Below are positions 45,015-52,945 of a stretch of 58,569 nucleotides of DNA, in pieces. The notes under the pieces were generated by a model. The model did no database searches and was not told the DNA's origin. It saw only the letters and a list, made by a program, of their open reading frames with translations. The number at the start of each line of letters is the position of its first letter. Within the stretch, counting starts at the first letter, position 1. The position numbers and the translations under genes were made by a program. Source of the stretch: Nostoc sp. 106C (lineage in GTDB: Bacteria > Cyanobacteriota > Cyanobacteriia > Cyanobacteriales > Nostocaceae); assembly GCF_002154725.1 (NCBI RefSeq), contig NZ_MTAW01000226.1:1-58569 (forward strand), given 5' to 3'.

Positions 45015-45154
45015 GGCTATATAGGCGTTCGCCCTTGGCGTTCCCGCAGGGTAGCAAATAGCAAGTGGCGTGCGGTTTCTAAACGTCTATATCGCTTGGT
45101 TCTCCGCTGGTACATCGGCTAACTGTGCTTCTCGGACGATCGCAAGCTTTCTTG

Positions 45155-45970
45155 CTAAAATTCCTCTGCTACCGACTTGGGAAACATTTCACCAGCTAAG
45201 TAAGCATCAAAGTGTTGTTGAAAGTATAGCCAAGAAGTCATATCTTCACCATCAAGAAATGATTTTGGGGCATTTTTGTACAGAGGGACACGAGTATTGA
45301 TTTCATCTTGTAGCAACTGGGGTAACTCGGTAAAACCATTTACCTTACTCCCAGTTGCACTATAGATGAGTTGACCAGGGCGATCGCCCATTTTCATCCA
45401 AGGAAGCCACTGACCAATCCGATCCCAACTCAGTTTAAGTTGCGAAACTGAAGTCATTTCTGAGTTCTCTAAATCTGCGGTGGGCACGGTGAGTTTAAAT
45501 AATTCTGCTGCCTGATAAATTTGTTGTGGACTGTATTCGGCAAATTTAGAGTCTGCTGCTAAGGGGTTAGGGTAAGTGGGAAAGATATCAAAAACAAAAG
45601 TTGTGCTGTCACCTTCTACTTGGGCAGGAAATTTACCCTTAAATTCACCCTGCACGGGGTTATTCGCTACGTGCATTACCGTAACTGTCTCGCCTGTCCA
45701 AGGATTTTCCCATTTGTTCAATATCTCGCCTGTCTCTGGGTTAAGGTAGTATGTCAGTTCTCTAGAAGTAAAATCCCACTTACCCTCTTCTGTTGCTATG
45801 CATCTACTCACGCTCATTCCAACTATTTTAAATAGGAGTTTTCGTTTTTCCCCAGGGATAAATGCGTAAATTTTCCCTGTCCAAATCAGGAAGGTGGATT
45901 GGCTAGAATCGAGGGAAGAACGTGTTTTCACCCACTGCTGGGCATCCAATTCTTGAATTTGGGCAACCAT
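45155..45970 (-). CDS. DUF1838 family protein
   Basis: A 271-residue protein of the DUF1838 family, recognised by KTRSSLDSSQSTFLIWTGKIYAFIPGEKRKLLF, WDFTSRELTYYLNPETGEILNKWENPWTGETVTVMHVANNPVQG and the run FVFDIFPTYPNPLA. No signal peptide or membrane helix is visible. The function of the family is not known; the beta-rich repeats suggest a lipocalin-like fold. The ATG at 45968-45970 is the natural start. Its neighbours are MITE copy B downstream and the speD gene upstream on the other strand. Confidence 0.88.
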   Translation of the reverse strand: MVAQIQELDAQQWVKTRSSLDSSQSTFLIWTGKIYAFIPGEKRKLLFKIVGMSVSRCIATEEGKWDFTSRELTYYLNPETGEILNKWENPWTGETVTVMHVANNPVQGEFKGKFPAQVEGDSTTFVFDIFPTYPNPLAADSKFAEYSPQQIYQAAELFKLTVPTADLENSEMTSVSQLKLSWDRIGQWLPWMKMGDRPGQLIYSATGSKVNGFTELPQLLQDEINTRVPLYKNAPKSFLDGEDMTSWLYFQQHFDAYLAGEMFPKSVAEEF

Positions 45971-46143
45971 TTACAGCATCCTTAGTATGGGAATCACATG
46001 GCAAACAGATTGAGAATAAATTCGCCTTACCGAAAAAGGGGGCTTGTTTAAGTACTGCGATCGCTATGCTAGTTCTAGGTAACCATAGTAAGTTAAAATT
46101 TCCTACGCTCAAAACTCTTATTTAGAATCAAAAACTTGCATAG

Positions 46144-46503
46144 GTGATTCAATCCCATCATTTTTACGCAATTCTGCCAGCTTCACAGAATGTTTTCCAT
46201 TGGGATACAGCAGATTTTATCAGAGTTGTCAAAAATGCTGCCAAGACAGCGAAATTGACTGTTATTGGTGAGCTTGCTTATGCATTCCAGCCACAGGGAG
46301 TTTCAGCAGTTATTTTACTTGCAGAATCTCATGTAGCATTACACTTTTGGCCGGAGGAAGCAAAGGTCACAATTGATATTCATATATGCAATTATCAAAA
46401 AGATAATCAAGAAAAAGCTAGGCTGTTAGCCAAAATATTAACAATCCAAATTAGCGAATCAGACAGTATGCATGGCTGGAATTATTTATATATCAGCGGT
46501 TGA
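46144..46503 (+). CDS. speD: S-adenosylmethionine decarboxylase proenzyme
   Basis: A 119-residue bacterial class 1b-type AdoMetDC, making decarboxylated SAM for spermidine synthesis. The self-cleavage site is in LLAESHVALHFWPEE: the Glu-Ser bond is cut to give the pyruvoyl group on Ser, and His follows. The acidic KVTIDIHICNY with its Cys completes the active site. It starts with GTG 46144. The AdoMetDC is stand-alone, with no adjacent speE in the window. Operation in a polyamine pathway is family knowledge. Confidence 0.9.
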   Translation: MIQSHHFYAILPASQNVFHWDTADFIRVVKNAAKTAKLTVIGELAYAFQPQGVSAVILLAESHVALHFWPEEAKVTIDIHICNYQKDNQEKARLLAKILTIQISESDSMHGWNYLYISG

Positions 46504-46549
46504 TTGGTTGCTAGTCATTTGTTCTTCCGCTGTTTCCTATTTTCCACAT

Positions 46550-46834
46550 TTACCCTTCTGCCTCCAGTCCTCTGCCCTCTGTCTTATTTTCTACGGGACT
46601 TAAAGAAATCTGATTCAAGGCTTGGGGTGATAAATCTAACTGTGGTGGTTCAGGCGATCGCTCGATAGTTCCATCATTGAAGTAAGATCCCACAATTTTG
46701 TCGTAGTTAGAAGCAACGGCTAAAAAAGCCCCCCCCAAAATATAAATAGGTAATGGCAGAGTAAATTCTTTTACCCAGTCAAACAGTTCTGCCAAGGCAA
46801 ACAATACAAAAAAGCAAGCAAGCCAAACTCTCAT
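46550..46834 (-). CDS. Small membrane hypothetical protein
   Basis: A 94-residue protein from ATG 46834, supported by an AGGAGAG site. Two hydrophobic segments (VWLACFFVLFALAELFDWV and LPLPIYILGGAFLAVAS) probably form membrane helices, followed by a charged cytosolic tail (DGTIERSPEPPQLDLSPQ). The family is unknown to me, though similar small proteins are frequent in cyanobacteria. It is convergent with speD, with about 45 bp between the stop codons. Confidence 0.7.
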   Translation of the reverse strand: MRVWLACFFVLFALAELFDWVKEFTLPLPIYILGGAFLAVASNYDKIVGSYFNDGTIERSPEPPQLDLSPQALNQISLSPVENKTEGRGLEAEG

Positions 46835-48144
46835 TTTTTTCTCTCCTGCGTGTAGGTAACTCTACTAATAGAGTAGACAGCTTGCATGATACTTGATTTT
46901 CAATTTAACTTGTTGCTGTTTTACATCCGATCAGCTTTGTCACTCTATTTGCAGGGTAACGCTGCTGAGAGTGCGATTGCCACTCCTCACAAAATTTCTT
47001 CAGAGTCAGTTGCACAGCTTAGCTTCCTTTTATCATTTTTGCTAGGGTAAAAACTACTACCCTTACTTAGATAAGTTTGACCTATAAAGTTTCGTTAATA
47101 AGTTTCTATTAGTTTGGATGCATTAATCTTGACTGAATCCTAACTACATTATTTAACCTCAATTGTTATCTTCCTAGAGTTATAAAAAAAGAATACTTGT
47201 TCCTTTAGTAATAGTTAACTAGCTAGCTAATAAACAGCAGCTATCTGAATTAAATATTCTAGCTCTACTTAAAGCATTGTCATGCTTACTTGTGTTACTT
47301 AAATATGACAGTTTTATAACTGGTGCCACTGCGATCGCAGTAACTAACATCTTCTGTATTTTGATGTATAGATCTATATCTAGCTATATCTAGTATTGCT
47401 GTTAACATGGCAGCCTAATGTGTGTTTGAATTTGTAAATAGATTTTCTAATAAAAAGTAAAAGCTAATGACAAAGAAGTAGTAGAGTATTTTAATGGGCT
47501 TAACAAGGTATAAACCTTAGCTAAGCAATCAAATAGCCTTTGGTCTTCAAGAAGAAATATGAATTTTATTTCTTGCTTTGAAGGCTACAGATGCTAGTGA
47601 TTAAAAGCCTGTGCTCAATATTACCCTCTTGTCCATCAGAGAGCTAATAGACGGCAGGTATATGTTTATTTTATAGATTTAGGATGATGTATGCATTTTT
47701 ATTGTGTAATTTGCATACATTCATTTCGTGTCAATCTTTTCCTATATAATTTGTTGATTAAAAAAACTTACAAGCATCATCGCTGTTAATAAAAAAGGTT
47801 GAACATCGAGAAATAAAATTTCCAGCAAATTAAATGTCATAAAATTAATATCTTTTTTTTAAAAGTTTCACATTCTGATAAGATGCTGTAATGACCAAGT
47901 AATTAAAGATTTTGTAAAGAGGCTAGTATTAACTAGAGTTTTGTAAAAGGCTAGATAGCCTTAATGTTTTTTAGCTAAGATCATGCTTTGTGTTCTCCAA
48001 AAATTTGAAAACCATAGAAAAATAAAGTTTTCAGTAACACTATGATTGCAATTTTGAGAGATTTAAATATCAAAAAAATAAACTTTGTTTAATTAAAAAA
48101 GCTTAAATTTCAGAAAAACCTTTGTTGTTGCTTGATGCCTTCCA
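46835..48144. other. Long non-coding AT-rich leader before the surface cluster
   Basis: A 1310-bp region with no supported coding frame. It includes an imperfect hairpin at 47535-47586 (outer AGCCTT/AAGGCT, inner AAGAAATA/TATTTCTT). Several TAxxxT boxes could serve as promoters for the plus-strand cluster. Its length suggests a complex leader or an unrecognised RNA. Confidence 0.4.
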
Positions 48145-49071
48145 ATGACATCTACCTTCTCATGGTTGAGGCATAAGGGCCTCTTTTGTACTTTTTTTTC
48201 CTTGGGTATACTTGCTTATGCAAGCATCCCAGTTTTTGCTCAAGTATCTGTTATCAGAAATACTGCTGGTGCGGGTGCAAATAGTCTCCCAAGACGCAGC
48301 TCAAATGAGGTGAGATTAACGGCTTCTCAAGCTGCTTTAGAAATTATCAAAACAGGCGATAGATCTGCCGCAGAACCAGGTGATACAGTAATTTATCGCC
48401 TTGCTATTAGAAATACAGGAAGATCGCCAGCAAGGAATCTTACAGTTACAGATAGGCTTCCCTTGGGATTGCGATTTATTTCCAAATCACTGAAAAGTTC
48501 TATAGGAAATACATCAGTTTCCGTAACTGCTAATTCTAGTGCCAATCGGGCGGTGACAATTTCACTAAACCCAGCGACAGAATTACAACCAAATCAAACC
48601 TTGAATGTAGCGTATGCGGTTGAGGTGACACCAGATGCGGTTCGGGGAACTGGCAGAAACTTGGCGCAAGCTCAAGCAGGTACATTGACAAGTAACCAAT
48701 CCAGCCATCTTTTGCGGATTCGACCAGGGATTGTATCTGATTGTGGCACTCTAATCGGGCGGGTATTTGTTGATAAAAACTTTGACGGCGAACAGCAACC
48801 AAACGAACCTGGAGTGCCAAACGCCGTGATTTATATGGATGATGGCAATCGCATCGTCACTGATGCCAATGGATTATTTTCTTTGGCAAATGTTATATCG
48901 GGTTATCGGTCAGCAACGCTGGATCTGACTAGCTTACCAGGCTATGCGCTGGCACCTAACAACTACTTCATCGAAAGAAATAGCCAGTCACGCATGGTGA
49001 AATTAGCACCGAGTAGTCTGGCACGGGTCAATTTTGGGGTTACGCCTGCTTTCTCAGGGGGTAAGCGATGA
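48145..49071 (+). CDS. Exported DUF11 + SdrD-B-like protein
   Basis: A 308-residue exported protein, first of four surface genes. A signal peptide (GLFCTFFSLGILAYASIPVFA) is followed by a DUF11 domain (about 63-190, ALEIIKTGDRSAAEPGDTVIYRLAIRNTG then NLTVTDRLPLGLRF) and a SdrD-B-like/Cna-B domain (about 205-300, GTLIGRVFVDKNFDGEQQPNEPGVPNA with a calcium-type DKNFDGEQQPNE loop). No cell-wall anchor motif or OmpA domain is present. Its TGA overlaps the ATG of the next gene (ATGA), so the two are translationally coupled. It may be a subunit or chaperone-like partner of the barrel. Confidence 0.8.
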   Translation: MTSTFSWLRHKGLFCTFFSLGILAYASIPVFAQVSVIRNTAGAGANSLPRRSSNEVRLTASQAALEIIKTGDRSAAEPGDTVIYRLAIRNTGRSPARNLTVTDRLPLGLRFISKSLKSSIGNTSVSVTANSSANRAVTISLNPATELQPNQTLNVAYAVEVTPDAVRGTGRNLAQAQAGTLTSNQSSHLLRIRPGIVSDCGTLIGRVFVDKNFDGEQQPNEPGVPNAVIYMDDGNRIVTDANGLFSLANVISGYRSATLDLTSLPGYALAPNNYFIERNSQSRMVKLAPSSLARVNFGVTPAFSGGKR

Positions 49072-52000
49072 ACAATATAAAGCTAGAGGTAATATTTAGC
49101 AAAGATTTGGGTAGTCTTTCCCAAAGAAGATGCAACCTCCCGCACGGGGGTAATTTCCAAACGCAACAATTATCTATTTTGCGCTTGGCTCTGCAAAGCA
49201 AGGGAAAAAAAGTTATATTACTGGCTTTTTTGGCATTCATCGCACCTGCTTTTTTTGGAATGAAGGCAACCGCAACTAGCAACCAAGCCTTTGCCACAGA
49301 GACAGATAAAAACGATTCACAAACTGTTGCTTCCTCAGAAGCAGTCACGGAAGAAGAGCAAAAAGAAGTTGATCGGATAGTCGCTCAAACCTTGCCGTCA
49401 GTCACTACACCTTCTACAACAGATCCAGGCTCGGTATTTCCACAAGATCCAGCAATCCAATTTCAGCAAAACCCTGCCTCTCCTGTTGCTCAACCACAAG
49501 CAATTCCGACACCACCAACAACACCAACGAGTCTGCCGCAGAATGCCAACAGTAAAGTACGAATTGAAATTACACCAGTAGGCGATCCCCGAGTCCAAGC
49601 CGATGGACGCTCAACAATCAAGCTGCAAGGGCAAATTACCGACGACAAGGGTCAACTGCTTCCTGAGGATTTGATGGTAACTTTAACCAGCAGTGCCGGG
49701 AAATTTGTCGGAGCAGATCAAGATAAAGACCAAGGCGGATTTCAGGTACGTGCCATAGGTGGAGAATTTACTGCAACTCTGCAATCAGATATCAAACCCC
49801 AACAAGTAAAGATTCGAGCAGCAGTAGAGAAAATAAAAACGCGATCTGCCGTAGGCGGCAGCGCTTCGCTATCGCCCCAACTAAAACCCGGAGATTTATC
49901 ATTTCCCCAACAAACAGATATTTCACTGTTGGATAGGGTTGGCGAAGCACCCATTGAAACCTACACTCAAGTAGAATTCACCACCTATCTACGTCCTTCA
50001 CTCGCAACAGGGATAGTCAATTTACGCATTGGGCCTGGTGGCACTGATTATTGGGGAAGTTTTCGAGACTTTCTCAATCCTGACAAACTAGGGGGAACCC
50101 AAGTAGATTTGACAGCCGCAGTCTTCGCCACAGGTAAAGTTGGAGATTGGTTATTTACAGGTGCATTTAACAGCGAACGCCCAATTAACCAAGACTGCGA
50201 AGGCAGAAACCGCCTATTTGGGGGAATTCAGTTCTGCGAACAGCAATATCCTGTCTACGGCGATAGTTCCACATTTACATCCACCACACCCTCTATTGAT
50301 AGTTTCTATGCTCGCTTCGAGCGCAGTTCCTCAATAGTGGGAGCAGATCCAGACTATGTAATGTGGGGGGACTACAGCACCCAAGAATTTGCTAGAGCTT
50401 CCCAACTCTATACAGCAACCTCCCGTCAGCTGCACGGTTTTAAAGCTAACTACAACTTCGGCCCTCTCCAAATCACTGGCTTGTACGCTAACAATATTGA
50501 GGGCTTCCAACGAGATACTATCGTCCCCAACGGTTTGAGTGGGAATTACTTCCTCTCCAAGCGGCTGTTAGTTCCGGGAAGTGAAACCGTTTATTTAGAA
50601 GCAGAAGAAATTAATCGCCCCGGTACAGTAATTGAGCGTCAACAGTTGTTCCGTGGCCCAGATTACGAAATTGATTACGATCGCGGCACACTTCTATTTC
50701 GCCGTCCCATCCTAGCTACAGAACTCAATCCTTTTGGGGCTACCTTAGTCAGACGTATTGTCATCACCTACCAAAACGAAGGCGGACAAGATTCCAAACT
50801 CTACGGTGGACGGCTGCAATATAATATTTCCCAAGATTTGGAAAACAAATCTTTTATCGGTGCAAGTTTCCTCCAAGAAGACCAAGGTAGCCAAGATTTT
50901 CAACTGTTTGGCACAGATTTTTTAGTATCTTTAGGCAATGTCGGTAAGATTGTCGGGGAATATGCTCGTTCTAATGGCAACCTCGTCAATGGTCAAGATT
51001 TCAATGGTTCTGCTTACCGCTTAGAAGCCTTTGGCAAACTCGGCGATAGTTTATTAGGACAAGCCTACTACCGAGCAGTAGAACCTAACTTCACCAATAA
51101 CTCCACCTTTAGCTTTACACCAGGCCAAACACGCTACGGGGCATCAGTTCTCGCTAAATTAACTGACACCACCAGCTTTAATGTTGCCTACGACTTTGAA
51201 GAAAATTATGGTACTGCTGCTGCTGGTCTAAATAGCTTGTTGGGCTTTTTTGACTTATTTGATCCGCAGCCCCAAGCCCGTCCGGGAGAAACAGTCAACA
51301 ACACGCTCAAAACCTTCCGCGCTGGGATATTGCAAAGACTGGGAGTTGCGGATGTGAGTTTAGAGTATGTTAATCGTTCTCGGGAAGACCGGATCAGCAA
51401 TCGATTTAGTGGCGATGCCGATCAGTTAGTCTCTCGTCTCAAAGTTCCGTTAACACAGTCTTTAACCTTTCAAGGGCAAAATGAACTGAATTTGGGAAAT
51501 AGCGACCCCTTATATCCCAACCGCACAACTTTAGGATTAGATTGGAAAGCCTATCCAGGAGTAACACTGCGATTAGCTCACCAATTCTACGATGACAGCA
51601 GCTTACTTCCTGGTAACTCGATCACTACCCTAGACACGATCCTCGATCGCAAGTTGTCAGACAATACCAGTTTGATCGGTCGCTATTCAGTGTTATCAGC
51701 ATTCAACGGATTGCAAGGACAAGGTGCTGTCGGACTGAATCATCGCTGGGCCGTTGCGCCAGGATTACGGGTTAACGTTGGTTACGAATATATATTCAAG
51801 AACATCTTTAATGGCACGGCTGCTGGTTCTCAATTCGGTCAATACTATGCAGTTGGTCAAACAGCTTCCTCGTTGGGCCTATTTTCCGGTTCCGTCTATA
51901 GTGTGGGGCTAGAGTACACCGATAATCCCCAATTCCAAGCCAGCACGAGGTTTGAGTATCGTGATGGGGATGAAGGCAACAATCTGGTAATTTCTGCTGC

Positions 52001-52871
52001 TGCTGCGGGGAAACTCTCACCAGCTTTAACAGCATTAGTTCGCTATCAACAAGCAGGTGAAGCTAACGTCTTTCTTCCCTCTACTGTAGGAGTGATTACA
52101 GACGGAATCAGATTCCAAGAATTGGGCGACACCGCCAACTTAAAACTCGGTTTAGCTTACCGCGATCCGAGTAGCGATAAATTCAACGCCTTACTGAAGT
52201 ATGAGTGGCGGCAAAACTATGACTCCATTCCCGAAACACAATTAACAGGTAGTACAGCTACAGGACATATCTTCTCCGCAGAAGCTATCTATGCTCCTGA
52301 CTGGCGATGGGAGTTTTATGGTAAATACGCCCTCCGTAATGGTGTTACCTTCTTTGATGGCGATCGCTACGATGCTGATGTCAACTTGGCCCAGCTACGC
52401 GCAACTTACAGACTGGGTTATCGTACCGATTTAGCAGTGGAAGGACGCTGGATTGGACAAACCTCCAATAGCGGCGGCAACTACAACGAATTCGGCGTAG
52501 CTTTAGAGTCTGGATATTACTTAACTCCCGATTTGCGAGTGGGTTTAGGCTACAGCTTTGGCAGCGTTGATGACCGAGATTTTACTGGCTACCGTTCTGA
52601 AGGCGGTATTTATCTAAACATCAGTTTGAAGCTGAACGAACTTTTAGGCGGCTTTGGATTACAAAAACCCGTACCTAAACAGGAGCAAGAATCGGAAGTA
52701 CAACCGACAGCCCAGGTACAGCCCAATGCGTCTAAGAGTGAGCTGATTAATTCTCTCAAGCAATCACAGCAACAAGCGGTTAAGCCAGATACATCAAACA
52801 GTGAAATTTCTAAACTTCTAGCAAAAATCCGCATCAAAAAGGAACCACAGATGAACACAGATAAATACTGA
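49068..52871 (+). CDS. Large predicted outer-membrane beta-barrel with Ig-like domain
   Basis: A 1267-residue protein. After a long N-terminus comes a hydrophobic signal (VILLAFLAFIAPAFFG), a Pro/Thr-rich linker, an Ig-like domain (about 163-265, VRIEITPVGDPRVQADGRSTIKLQGQI), and then about 900 residues of alternating aromatic/polar strands such as YLEAEEINRPGTVIERQQLFRG, YEIDYDRGTLLFRRPI and YNEFGVALESGYYLTPDLRVGLGYSF. This is a large outer-membrane barrel without a TonB box or plug domain. About 60 polar residues follow the last strand. Part of the Ig-to-barrel linker (RSAVGGSASLS, near 257) is encoded by a dispersed repeat. ATG 49068 overlaps the previous stop as ATGA. Confidence 0.75.
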   Translation: MNNIKLEVIFSKDLGSLSQRRCNLPHGGNFQTQQLSILRLALQSKGKKVILLAFLAFIAPAFFGMKATATSNQAFATETDKNDSQTVASSEAVTEEEQKEVDRIVAQTLPSVTTPSTTDPGSVFPQDPAIQFQQNPASPVAQPQAIPTPPTTPTSLPQNANSKVRIEITPVGDPRVQADGRSTIKLQGQITDDKGQLLPEDLMVTLTSSAGKFVGADQDKDQGGFQVRAIGGEFTATLQSDIKPQQVKIRAAVEKIKTRSAVGGSASLSPQLKPGDLSFPQQTDISLLDRVGEAPIETYTQVEFTTYLRPSLATGIVNLRIGPGGTDYWGSFRDFLNPDKLGGTQVDLTAAVFATGKVGDWLFTGAFNSERPINQDCEGRNRLFGGIQFCEQQYPVYGDSSTFTSTTPSIDSFYARFERSSSIVGADPDYVMWGDYSTQEFARASQLYTATSRQLHGFKANYNFGPLQITGLYANNIEGFQRDTIVPNGLSGNYFLSKRLLVPGSETVYLEAEEINRPGTVIERQQLFRGPDYEIDYDRGTLLFRRPILATELNPFGATLVRRIVITYQNEGGQDSKLYGGRLQYNISQDLENKSFIGASFLQEDQGSQDFQLFGTDFLVSLGNVGKIVGEYARSNGNLVNGQDFNGSAYRLEAFGKLGDSLLGQAYYRAVEPNFTNNSTFSFTPGQTRYGASVLAKLTDTTSFNVAYDFEENYGTAAAGLNSLLGFFDLFDPQPQARPGETVNNTLKTFRAGILQRLGVADVSLEYVNRSREDRISNRFSGDADQLVSRLKVPLTQSLTFQGQNELNLGNSDPLYPNRTTLGLDWKAYPGVTLRLAHQFYDDSSLLPGNSITTLDTILDRKLSDNTSLIGRYSVLSAFNGLQGQGAVGLNHRWAVAPGLRVNVGYEYIFKNIFNGTAAGSQFGQYYAVGQTASSLGLFSGSVYSVGLEYTDNPQFQASTRFEYRDGDEGNNLVISAAAAGKLSPALTALVRYQQAGEANVFLPSTVGVITDGIRFQELGDTANLKLGLAYRDPSSDKFNALLKYEWRQNYDSIPETQLTGSTATGHIFSAEAIYAPDWRWEFYGKYALRNGVTFFDGDRYDADVNLAQLRATYRLGYRTDLAVEGRWIGQTSNSGGNYNEFGVALESGYYLTPDLRVGLGYSFGSVDDRDFTGYRSEGGIYLNISLKLNELLGGFGLQKPVPKQEQESEVQPTAQVQPNASKSELINSLKQSQQQAVKPDTSNSEISKLLAKIRIKKEPQMNTDKY

Positions 52872-52887
52872 TATTTATCTGTGGTTC
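52842..52887. repeat. Inverted repeat spanning the stop codon of the barrel gene
   Basis: Arms GAACCACAGAT (52842-52852) and ATCTGTGGTTC (52877-52887) pair perfectly. A nested 9-bp stem AGATAAATA / TATTTATCT (52859-52867, 52872-52880) puts the TGA stop (52869-52871) in its loop. The last residues (KEPQMNTDKY) are encoded by the repeat. Confidence 0.7.
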
Positions 52888-52945
52888 GATATCAGCCACA
52901 AGCAATGAAGTAGCAGCCCAGGTTCAAGGTGTATAGGAGTGAGTG

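Noticed and set aside
44594-45154. Several frames between the SDR and DUF1838 genes
   Set aside because: The interval consists of a REP cluster and a MITE with target duplication; no coding signal remains.
46980-46992. ACTCCTCACAA, one base off the Yfr1 small RNA core
   Set aside because: No flanking 5' hairpin or 3' terminator hairpin of the Yfr1 type is present.
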